A stretch of DNA of 64,000 bases from Porticoccaceae bacterium. Lineage in GTDB: Bacteria > Pseudomonadota > Gammaproteobacteria > Pseudomonadales > Porticoccaceae. Location: contig JAQXEN010000056.1 of NCBI GenBank assembly GCA_029250825.1, positions 1 through 64,000 on the forward strand, in the 5' to 3' direction. The notes under the pieces were generated by a model. The model was given only the letters and a program-made list of their open reading frames with translations. It had not been told where the DNA came from and searched no databases. The position numbers and the translations under genes are program-made. Shown here one piece after another: positions 34,801 to 42,484 of this stretch; the stretch's first letter is position 1, and each line of letters begins with the position of its first letter.

Positions 34801-37406
34801 GCACCAGCGCCATCAATATCATCACCCCGCTGTACCCATCCAGCAGAGGTATCATAGGAATAAATCCGCACATGGCCCGCATCTAAGCCATTGCCATCAT
34901 TGAGGAATGCCCCCACTGCGACAATCGATCCATCATCTGAAATCGACACTGAACTGCCACTTTCATCGCCAGCAGCCTCACCGTCTATATCTTGACCACG
35001 CTGTATCCACAGTTGATCATTTTCGCTCCAGCCATAGACACGTAGATGTCCCGCATCAGGCCCACTTGCATCATTGCCCTGACCGCCAATCGCCAAAAAG
35101 GATCCGTCAGCGGCTAAATCAAAGTCATATCGACCAATGCGGTCACCCGCCGCCTCACCTTCTATATATTGGCCGCGCTGAAGCCAACTTTCACCATTCC
35201 AGCGGTACACTCTAACCTGCCCCGCATCCACAGCAGTGCCCCCATTGGTGTCGTAAAAAGGCGCTGAAATCGCCAAAGTGCTGCCATCTGCGGATAACTT
35301 AACCCCATTGCCGACACCATCACCGAGAGTCTCACCGGCAATATCGTCGCCCCGCTGAATCCAACTTTCCCCATCCCAAGCGAAGGCGCGAACAACCCCC
35401 GCAGGTACTTCACAATCGAGACAGGCCCCGCCAAAGGCCAGAACAGACCCATCACTGGAGAGAGACAAAGAGAAACCTAAGCGCTGAATTTCGGCCTGCC
35501 CATAAAAGCTTTGGCCACGCTGAACCCAAGCCTGACCATCAAAGGCATAGACGCGAACCCGACCCGATTCAGCGCCGTTTTCATCGTTGCCAATAGCGCC
35601 GACGGCAATAACAGAGCCTTCAGCTGAAACCGTTACTCTGCCCGCTAAGTCTCCGACATTCTCGCCACTAATATCCCCACCCAGTTGCTCCCAGCTGCCG
35701 GTATCAGCCACACCATCATTGTCATCATCAGGGTCGGCATTATTGCCCACCCCATCTAAATCCGTATCGACGCTCTCGCTGGCATCCAAGGGAAACTCAT
35801 CCAACTCATCGACAACACCGTCACCATCATTATCCGGATCAGCATTATTGCCTATGCCATCTGAATCCGTATCCAGAGTCTCTGTCGCATCCAGGGGAAG
35901 GGCATCCGGCGCTCCTGTATGGGCATAAATTACAACCCGGCCTGCATATTCGACGCCATCAGCGAATCCAGCGGCGCCAGCGGCAATAATTTCTCCATCA
36001 TCAGACAGGGACAGGGACCAACCGTTTAAATTGTTCTCGGCGTTGCCAAATATAGATTGGCCCTGTTGAATCCAGCGCTGTGCCGCGCTATCCCAGCTGT
36101 AAATATGCACATAACCCACACTTAGTACCGTGTCGCCTTGAATGGCGCCAATTGCGACCCGAGATCCATCGGCGGAAAGACTGGTTGACCAACCGAAGGA
36201 GTCACCGGCACCAGCACCGTCAATATCATCACCCCGTTGCACCCATCCAACAGAGGCATCATAGGAATAAATCCGCACATGGCCCGCGCCAAAGTCACTG
36301 CCATTATTGAGGAACGCACCGACCGCGACAATTAATCCATCATCTGAAATTGATACCGAACTGCCACTTCCATCGCCATCAGCCTCACCCTCAATACCCT
36401 CGCCACGCTGAACCCAAAGTTGATTGATTTCACTCCAGGCGTAGACACGCAGATGACCCGCATCAAACCCACCTACATCACTACCCTGTGCGCCAATCGC
36501 CAAAAAAGATCCATCAGCGGTTAAATCAAACTCATAGCGACCAAGTCGGTCACCCGCCGCTTCGCCATCTATATATTGGCCACGCTGAACCCAACTCTCA
36601 CCGTCCCAACGGTAAACCCTAACCTGTCCCACATCCTCAGAATTGCCATCATCGCCGTTATAAAAAGGCGCTGAAATCGCCAAAATGCTGCCGTCTGCGG
36701 ATAACTTAGTGCCATTGCCGGTGCCATCCCCGAGTGCCTCACCGGCAATATCCTCGCCCCGCTGGATCCAACCTTCCCCATCCCAAGCGAAGACTCGAAT
36801 GACCCCCGCAGGCATCTCACAATCGAGACAGGCCCCGCCAAAGGCTAGAACAGACCCGTCACTGGAGAGCGAAGGAGAGAAACCAATACGCTCAAGTTCA
36901 ACCTGTCCAAAAAGGCTTTGACCGCGCTGAACCCAAGCTTGACCATCAAAGGCATAGACACGAACCTGACCCGTATCAATGCCGTTTTCATCGTTGCCCA
37001 CAGCGCCAATGGCAATAATAGAGCCATCGGCTGATAGCGTTACTCTGCCCGCCAGATCTTCGGCATTTTCGCCATTGATACTCTGCCCCAACTGCTCCCA
37101 GCTACCCGCATCAGGCACACCATCGTTGTCATCATCGGGGTCGGCATTATTGCCCACCCCATCTAAATCCGTATCCACAGTCTCACGGGCATCCGAGGGG
37201 AAATCATCCAGCTCATCGACAACACCGTCGCCATCAGAATCAGTGTCCGAGTTTGCAGGCTCCAAAAGACTAGACCCATTAGGATCTGCATTGATAACAT
37301 AAGACGCAAGGTCGTTATCAAGGGCAGGGGTTAACCCAGATAGCGTCAGAAAATACAGGCTGAAGAGTAATTTGGGTAAGTGGCTTCTTATAGTTAGAGC
37401 TTTCAT
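31836..37406 (-). CDS. Giant secreted triple beta-propeller (integrin-alpha/FG-GAP-like) protein with TSP3 and dockerin-like repeats
   Basis: 1856 residues with a signal peptide (about 1-29). Three near-copies of a ~465-residue unit (starting near residues 54, 522 and 987) each have a Ca-binding TSP3 segment (DGDGVVDELDEFP) and then six to seven blades of the type LSADGSxxAIGA...GHxRVYxWDG...WVQRGxDIDGEAAGD. A fourth TSP3 segment (~1440) precedes a jelly-roll-like domain (~1475-1640), more TSP3 (~1660-1735), and two dockerin-like EF-hand duplexes (DIDGNGNYDALTDGLLLLR, DIDGDGNADALTDGLVVLR). Likely a cell-surface or released Ca-dependent adhesion or scaffold protein. No C-terminal anchor is evident. 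Alone in its operon. Confidence 0.88.
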   Translation of the reverse strand: MKALTIRSHLPKLLFSLYFLTLSGLTPALDNDLASYVINADPNGSSLLEPANSDTDSDGDGVVDELDDFPSDARETVDTDLDGVGNNADPDDDNDGVPDAGSWEQLGQSINGENAEDLAGRVTLSADGSIIAIGAVGNDENGIDTGQVRVYAFDGQAWVQRGQSLFGQVELERIGFSPSLSSDGSVLAFGGACLDCEMPAGVIRVFAWDGEGWIQRGEDIAGEALGDGTGNGTKLSADGSILAISAPFYNGDDGNSEDVGQVRVYRWDGESWVQRGQYIDGEAAGDRLGRYEFDLTADGSFLAIGAQGSDVGGFDAGHLRVYAWSEINQLWVQRGEGIEGEADGDGSGSSVSISDDGLIVAVGAFLNNGSDFGAGHVRIYSYDASVGWVQRGDDIDGAGAGDSFGWSTSLSADGSRVAIGAIQGDTVLSVGYVHIYSWDSAAQRWIQQGQSIFGNAENNLNGWSLSLSDDGEIIAAGAAGFADGVEYAGRVVIYAHTGAPDALPLDATETLDTDSDGIGNNADPDNDGDGVVDELDEFPLDASESVDTDLDGVGNNADPDDDNDGVADTGSWEQLGGDISGENVGDLAGRVTVSAEGSVIAVGAIGNDENGAESGRVRVYAFDGQAWVQRGQSFYGQAEIQRLGFSLSLSSDGSVLAFGGACLDCEVPAGVVRAFAWDGESWIQRGDDIAGETLGDGVGNGVKLSADGSTLAISAPFYDTNGGTAVDAGQVRVYRWNGESWLQRGQYIEGEAAGDRIGRYDFDLAADGSFLAIGGQGNDASGPDAGHLRVYGWSENDQLWIQRGQDIDGEAAGDESGSSVSISDDGSIVAVGAFLNDGNGLDAGHVRIYSYDTSAGWVQRGDDIDGAGAGDSFGWSTSLSADGSRISIGATQGGTELILGYVAIYSWDGAAQRWVQQGQSIFGSSEIDFNGWSQSLSDNGVIVATGATGGAELAGRVAVYALGPADAFPLDATETLDTDLNGIGNNADPDNDGDGVVDELDEFPLDVNETVDTDLDGVGNNADLDDDNDGVPDISRWVQLGGDIGGENVEDLAGRVTLSADGSIIAIGAMGNDENGIDTGRVRVYAFDGQAWVQRGQSLFGQVELERIGFSPSLSSDGSVLAFGGACLDCEVPAGVIRVFAWDGESWIQRGDDIAGEALGDGTGNGTKLSADGSILAIAAPFYDGDEGNAEDAGQVRVYRWDGESWLQRGQFIDGEAAGDLIGRYDFDLTANGSFMAVGGQGNDASGLDAGHLRVYAWSEINQLWIQRGEDINGEAAGDRSGSSVSISDDGSIVAVGAFLNNSYATGFGAGHVRIYSYDNSAGWVQRGEDIDGVAEGDFFGWSTSLSADGSRISIGAFQGALGPGMGYVEIYDWDGAAQGWIQQGQSISGTMMADYNGWSQSLSDDGEIVATGAIGGFEQAGRIAIYRLTEVADAFPLDGTETLDTDSDGIGNNADPDDDNDGAGDFSEIIVLREGDLSSRWDFGLLGLENDSSGNTQPCGYVVGEAVGLDCTKLDWNFVADGDRSSVLEVRHQPYETGEGSMLLIAATASQNLSSITNGFIRFDIKVIEAPTDNLFSLNLLQDFGFQPKPFTVEEVGVWSTITIPLYEFEPQFGFFFVQSPFSISHLLEGQDTEIVYRLDNVAWVTHYEGLDASSLPMDAFPLDASETLDTDLDGIGNNADAFPENALYTKDSDADGMPDIWEINYGLDPNDSEDAAADQDGDGVSSLDEFFADTIPAGSLDIDGNGNYDALTDGLLLLRAMFELSDSALISNAIGAGAVHSTSEAVIARIDMLGELIDIDGDGNADALTDGLVVLRYLFGLRGETLIDGVVADNASRSSAADIEAKIESLKPAL
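33000..37250 (-). repeat. Three ~1.4-kb intragenic tandem repeats
   Basis: The segment coding for DELDEF recurs at about 37204, 35797 and 34402, giving periods of 1407 and 1395 bases. Long stretches are nearly identical at DNA level between units 1 and 3, suggesting duplication followed by gene conversion. Confidence 0.85.
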
Positions 37407-37803
37407 TTTGAGAGAAACCCCAAATGCATGATAAAAAAGTATAACCCATGCTAATTTATTTTAATATTGCCAGAAAACACTGTAATAGAAGCGTAATTAT
37501 CCCCCTATTTTAAACTCTCATTCCAACCTCTCAAACTAAAATCCGAGTAAGGGTATTACAGCCCATACCAAATAAGGAAAAATTCAGTAGCATCTTAGTA
37601 GCACTCGAGTAGCAGCCGCCCTCCTGTTAACCCAACCCCGCCAGCCTAGTTTTTATCTCCTCCCACCCCAGCGACAAGGGGCTAAAGCTCACCTCCAGCA
37701 GAAGACATTTTGACAGGGCAGCAACAAGCGCAGCACGCGATTATTACTTGAATTGCCCGAAATCAAAGAGCACACTGAAATATTCAACCCAAAGGGGCAA
37801 TGC

Positions 37804-37968
37804 ATGACAGTCAGATTCAGAGTAACCGCTTCCAGGCAATCCTGTGGCGCTAGTATAGAAGGCTTAGACCTATCCCAACCACTGGATGACGCAACCATAA
37901 AAGGGATTCGCGCAACTGGCGGCTATCAGGGTTATGAGCGAGTATTGCATCGCACGGTGGTTGGCTGA
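37804..37968 (+). pseudogene. Remnant of a TauD/TfdA-type dioxygenase gene
   Basis: The frame from ATG 37804 starts with a TauD-like N terminus (GASIEGLDLSQPLDDATIKG, about residues 18-37) and then jumps to what looks like the family's C-terminal end (GYERVLHRTVVG) before a stop. About 220 residues, including the iron ligands, would be missing, consistent with a large internal deletion. The call rests on two short motifs. The rest of the 831-base gap from 37407 to 38237 holds only AT-rich DNA and a short tandem repeat. Confidence 0.5.
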
Positions 37969-38023
37969 ACCCGTTCTGAATTGAGCGACTGTCAGTTGAA
38001 ATAACCTTGCCTTATAGGTTGAT

Positions 38024-38059
38024 ATGTAGGCTGTAATGTAGGCTGTAATGTAAGCTCAG
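38024..38059. repeat. 12-bp tandem repeat, three units
   Basis: ATGTAGGCTGTA twice, then ATGTAAGCTCAG, soon after the TauD remnant. Confidence 0.75.
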
Positions 38060-38237
38060 TAAAAACACTTAGATTAACTTTCAAAGGTTAATCAACAGGT
38101 AACCAACGTCAACTAAAAGCATCGAGCGCCGTTGAAGTTGCAGTTAGCCATAGCACTAATGATTAAAAGTTCCAAAGATCATAAGCACCAAGATCAACCA
38201 AAAAATAATAATAAATCAACAGTGGGGAAATAAAGCA

Positions 38238-39698
38238 ATGGCCAATACTGAGCTATCGCGCCGACGGTTTCTAAAAAAATCCTCACAGCTTTCACTGGCT
38301 ACCGCCGCTGCGGTCAACTCTATGGGTATGCTCGGGCTGCTCGGAGCCAGCCAAAGTCTCGCCGACTCCACTGATCACAAAGCCCTAGTGTTTATTATGC
38401 TGACCGGCGGCAATGACTCCTACAATATGCTGGTGCCCACTGGCGACAATCAATTGCGCCGCAACTATGAAAACCATCGCGGCGTAGTCGCCCTGCCAGA
38501 AGCCGACCTGCACAGCCTGCAACTTGCCAGTCCGGCCGCGGTTTATACTGGTAACGATAGCCCCCCTACCAGCTCAACTGAATTTGCCATGCATCCAGCC
38601 TGCCCCGCTATGGCCGAACTATTTAACAGTGGTGAACTGGCAGTAATTTGTAATACCGGAAATCTCATTGAGCCTACCAGCAAAGTACAGTTCGACAACG
38701 GCGGTGTTGCGCTGCCACCGCAGCTGTTCTCTCACTCTGACCAACAGCGCCAGTTACAGAGTGAACCTAGCAATCCGTTCCGCTATGGTTGGGGCGGCCG
38801 CATGGCCGAGCTACTCAGCGATTACAATTTAGATAACAATGTATCACCATTAATTGCCGTGGGCGGACTCAACTCCTTTCAAGTAACCCAAGACGGTCTT
38901 ATCAATAGCTACAGCCTTGGCAACAGTGGTGCACCCTCCCTCTATGGATACTACGGCGCGAGTCAGCAGATACTGGAAGCCTCGATGCAGTCAATTGATG
39001 CACAGGCCCATCTTATGGCACAAAAATATCGCAGCACCTTTGACTCTGCCATTAAAGCGCAAAGCATTGTTCAAGGTGCTTTTGCTCAAGCCGAGTCACT
39101 GGGTGTCGACTACGATGGCATCTTTGCAGCAGCCGGCGCCGTCGCGACAAACAATTCCACTAAACGGCTTATCACCGTTGCCAAAATGATCGCCGGACGC
39201 TCGCTGACCAACAATCAGCGACCGGTGTACTTTGTTGAAATACCCGGTTTTGACAATCACCAAAACTTGCTCAGCGACCATCATGATTTAATGGCCGAAC
39301 TCAATGCCGCACTCAAGGGTTTTCACGATGTACTCGTGGCACAGGGTGATTTTGATCAGGTACTCACCCTAGTCGGCTCTGAGTTTGCCCGCACCTTTAC
39401 CCCCAATGGCGAAGATTCAGAAGCCGGCACCGATCACGGCTGGGGAGGCCACAGCATGGTGATGGGCGGCATGATCAATGGCGGTCAACTATTTGGCACC
39501 CACCCAGATCTGGCCTTAGATCAGGGACTCGATACTGGACGCGGACGCTGGATACCCACCACCACAAATTCCCAGTGCTCAGCGGTTGTGGCTCACTGGA
39601 TGGGCATTCCACAAAACCAGATAAACCAGCTGTTTCCCTCCCTAGAAAATTTTGCCAGCCCGTTTGATGCCACCTCTAACCTCGACTTTATTACCTAG
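38238..39698 (+). CDS. DUF1501 family protein with Tat signal
   Basis: 486 residues. A twin-arginine signal (SRRRFLKKSSQLSLATAAA) marks export in folded form. The body has the DUF1501 features FIMLTGGNDSYNMLVP, FAMHPACPAM, VICNTGN, and EFARTFTPNG followed by DHGWGGHSMVMGG. The fold is related to the alkaline-phosphatase/sulfatase type. Family members almost always sit beside a DUF1800 gene, as here, 13 bases apart; their joint function is unknown. GGGGAA lies before the ATG. Confidence 0.92.
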   Translation: MANTELSRRRFLKKSSQLSLATAAAVNSMGMLGLLGASQSLADSTDHKALVFIMLTGGNDSYNMLVPTGDNQLRRNYENHRGVVALPEADLHSLQLASPAAVYTGNDSPPTSSTEFAMHPACPAMAELFNSGELAVICNTGNLIEPTSKVQFDNGGVALPPQLFSHSDQQRQLQSEPSNPFRYGWGGRMAELLSDYNLDNNVSPLIAVGGLNSFQVTQDGLINSYSLGNSGAPSLYGYYGASQQILEASMQSIDAQAHLMAQKYRSTFDSAIKAQSIVQGAFAQAESLGVDYDGIFAAAGAVATNNSTKRLITVAKMIAGRSLTNNQRPVYFVEIPGFDNHQNLLSDHHDLMAELNAALKGFHDVLVAQGDFDQVLTLVGSEFARTFTPNGEDSEAGTDHGWGGHSMVMGGMINGGQLFGTHPDLALDQGLDTGRGRWIPTTTNSQCSAVVAHWMGIPQNQINQLFPSLENFASPFDATSNLDFIT

Positions 39699-39711
39699 GA
39701 CTTTAGCCAGC

Positions 39712-42393
39712 ATGCTTAGATTAAATCAGTGCGGATTATTACTCAGCGGTTTTTTACTGATCAGCTGCGGCGGTGGCGGTGGCGGTGGCAGTGGCGGTTC
39801 TTCAGAGCCTATAGCGCAACCGAACCCGCCACCAGAAAAACCCACAGTCTCACTTAGCTCAGTCACAGAGCAAGCTTATGAGAAGAGCAATCAGATCGCC
39901 AAATTTAAGCTTGAGCGCAGCAGTTCAACATCTCAATTAAGCATTAAATACAGCATTAGCGGCGACGCCGATATCACCAAGGGCTCTGCCAGCAGCAATG
40001 ACTACCAACTCATCTATAGCGACGACAACAGTGCCGTGGGTGCCAACTTTGAAATCGGTGCCAACCAAACCTATCGAATTATTGAAGTGATACCGGTCAA
40101 TGACAGCCAGCACGAAGTGCCGGAGAGATTGATTTTTACACTGAGTGCAGATTCTGCCTACAGCATTGCCAGCGACCGAGAGAGCGTCAGTTTAACCATT
40201 AGCGACGCCGATAACTCCATTGCCAATGGCAGAGTTTTTATTGGCTCATTTGCACCTCAGGGCGGCGCCACCACTATCGGCAATGGGCAGCTCAGCTTTA
40301 TTCTACAGGGCGACAACGACAATGGCCTGCTGAGTTACAGTTTCTCCAATCTCGGCAGCCAACAGACCGATCAGCATATCCATCTAGCGCCCTCCGGCAC
40401 CATGATTAAAGATATTGAGACCCTCGGCAATCTGTCTAACTTTGACTGGGATTTAGCCCCAGGGGGTATTTTTCGCACTGAACAGGAAATGCTCGATACG
40501 CTGTTTGATGGCAGTTTTTATGTCAATATCCACAGCGCCAACTACCCCTCTGGAGAGATCTCTGCCCCGCTCTCCTATCAGGCCTCAGTGATCCCGGAAA
40601 CCCCTACCGAGCTCAGCGCAGAAGAAGTCGATCAGGATATACTGCGTTTTTTAAATCAAGCAACCTTCGGCGCGACACCGCAGCAGTATCAGCAGCTAAG
40701 AGCTCAGATAGATAGCGACGGCGACAACCGACTGGTGGTTTACCAGCAGTGGATTGATCAACAGATCGGCACGCCTCAGACTAGCCTGTTGGCGCTGACC
40801 GACGCCACCCTCGAAAAATTTGGCAACGATGATATTAGCGTCACTCGTGATCGCGATGAACCGGGTGAGAATATTCGCAGCGATAGCTTCTGGCCCATCG
40901 CACTCTATGGCCGCGACCAACTGCGCCAGCGCATGACCTTTGCCCTCAGTGAAATTCTAGTGATCAGCGACCAGGATGCAGGTGTCCGCAGAGCCTACCG
41001 AGGCACCGCAGACTACTGGGATATGTTGGCCAGAAATGCCTTTGGCAGCTATAGCGAGACCCTCGAGCAGGTGACTCGACACCCTATAATGGGAACCTAT
41101 CTAAGCCACCTCAGCAACCAAAAAGCGGATCCGGAGAGCGGCTATTATCCCGATGAAAACTATGCCCGCGAAGTGATGCAGCTGTTCACCTTTGGTCTTG
41201 TTCAGCGGCGTCAAAATGGATCAATTATCCTCGGTGAGAACAACCTGCCGATACAGACCTATGACAATAGCGTGATCAAAGATATGGCTCGAGTGTTTAC
41301 CGGCTTATCCTTCAGTCACATAGCCAATAGCAGTGGTGAAAAGGTCGCCAATAATAATTTCTTCCGCGGCAACAATGCCAATGACTATCAATTTCGCTGG
41401 ATAGAACCGATGAAGTTTTTTGCCGACTATCACGACTATGAGGCCAAGGTACTGTTTTCCGACAATGGCAACAGGCTGACTATTGCCTCTGGGGACCCAT
41501 CGGATCCCAGTTCCGCAGACAGTGAATTAACCGGTCTAATGAACAATCTGGTGGCCCACAGCAGCACCGCGCCCACCATTGCCCTCAAGCTAATCCAGCG
41601 CTTTGTCACCTCCAACCCCAGCCCTGAGTATATAGAGCGAGTAGCCAATGCCTTTGGCACCGAAGGAGATCTCAACGCCACCATCAAAGCCATACTCCTA
41701 GATGCCGAAGCGCGCAATCCCGCGGTCGCCAGCTCACTGACCTTCGGCAAAATCAAAGAGCCAATTTTAAAGTTCAGTGCACTGTTGCGACTACTCCAAG
41801 CCGGCTCATACATACCCCTGGGCAGTTCTAACGACGACGCCATCAATGGCTTAAATTACTCTCAAGCCGACCAGTTTGATGATGGCGCAACCCTGCTCCG
41901 CGCCGGCACACCGGCACTTGGGCAGCGGGCCTTAGCCGCGCCATCGGTGTTCAATTTCTTTTCCCCCGACTTCTCGCCATCTGGCGCTCTGTCGCGCAAT
42001 GCATTGGTCTCACCAGAACTTCAGTTAACCACCGAAAGTCAGCTTTTTGATAGCTTTAATAGCCTGTTTTTATTGCTCGACGATCGCTTCTATCGCGACA
42101 ATGCCTTTGTAAAGTTCAATACAAACTTCAGCCTAGAGCAATTGATAATACGTTTGGACTTCAGCCGTTTAGACAATATTTGGAACAGTACCCAGGGTTC
42201 CGACAGTGACAGAGCCACTGCAGTGGTAGATTATTTAGACTTCTACCTCAATGCCGGCCAACTGGCTGCCGCAGGCAATAATGTCACTCGGGAAGCAATG
42301 ATCAGTAATATCGCCGCGGTAAGCGATGAGTATCGTTACGGCTTGGCGGTCTATGCCGCGGGCAACACCGCTGAGTTTCAATTGCAGAAATAA
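39712..42393 (+). CDS. DUF1800 lipoprotein with Calx-beta-like and CHRD domains
   Basis: 893 residues from the ATG at 39712; an earlier start at 39652 would overlap the DUF1501 gene and spoil the signal. Lipobox LISC (Cys 19) is followed by a polyglycine run, a Calx-beta-like domain (about 40-175), a CHRD domain (about 180-295, with DQHIHLAPSG and FYVNIHSANYPSGEISAPL), and a DUF1800 domain (about 315-890, starting FLNQATFGATPQQYQQL, with NYAREVMQLFTFGL). It is coupled to the DUF1501 gene. Probably an outer-membrane or surface lipoprotein; DUF1501/DUF1800 pairs have no settled role. Confidence 0.9.
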   Translation: MLRLNQCGLLLSGFLLISCGGGGGGGSGGSSEPIAQPNPPPEKPTVSLSSVTEQAYEKSNQIAKFKLERSSSTSQLSIKYSISGDADITKGSASSNDYQLIYSDDNSAVGANFEIGANQTYRIIEVIPVNDSQHEVPERLIFTLSADSAYSIASDRESVSLTISDADNSIANGRVFIGSFAPQGGATTIGNGQLSFILQGDNDNGLLSYSFSNLGSQQTDQHIHLAPSGTMIKDIETLGNLSNFDWDLAPGGIFRTEQEMLDTLFDGSFYVNIHSANYPSGEISAPLSYQASVIPETPTELSAEEVDQDILRFLNQATFGATPQQYQQLRAQIDSDGDNRLVVYQQWIDQQIGTPQTSLLALTDATLEKFGNDDISVTRDRDEPGENIRSDSFWPIALYGRDQLRQRMTFALSEILVISDQDAGVRRAYRGTADYWDMLARNAFGSYSETLEQVTRHPIMGTYLSHLSNQKADPESGYYPDENYAREVMQLFTFGLVQRRQNGSIILGENNLPIQTYDNSVIKDMARVFTGLSFSHIANSSGEKVANNNFFRGNNANDYQFRWIEPMKFFADYHDYEAKVLFSDNGNRLTIASGDPSDPSSADSELTGLMNNLVAHSSTAPTIALKLIQRFVTSNPSPEYIERVANAFGTEGDLNATIKAILLDAEARNPAVASSLTFGKIKEPILKFSALLRLLQAGSYIPLGSSNDDAINGLNYSQADQFDDGATLLRAGTPALGQRALAAPSVFNFFSPDFSPSGALSRNALVSPELQLTTESQLFDSFNSLFLLLDDRFYRDNAFVKFNTNFSLEQLIIRLDFSRLDNIWNSTQGSDSDRATAVVDYLDFYLNAGQLAAAGNNVTREAMISNIAAVSDEYRYGLAVYAAGNTAEFQLQK

Positions 42394-42396
42394 AAA

Positions 42397-42425
42397 GCGG
42401 GCAAATATCTGTAGATATTGCCCGC
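42397..42425. terminator. Bidirectional terminator between the convergent DUF1800 and sulfatase genes
   Basis: Stem GCGGGCAAATATC / GATATTGCCCGC with a TGTA loop. On the minus strand it is followed by TTTTT, ideal for ending the sulfatase transcript. On the plus strand it begins 3 bases after the DUF1800 stop. Confidence 0.85.
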
Positions 42426-42484
42426 CAAAATAAACTTTTCCCACCCTCGACTATCACTCACAGTGGACTCTCGCTCACAATGGA

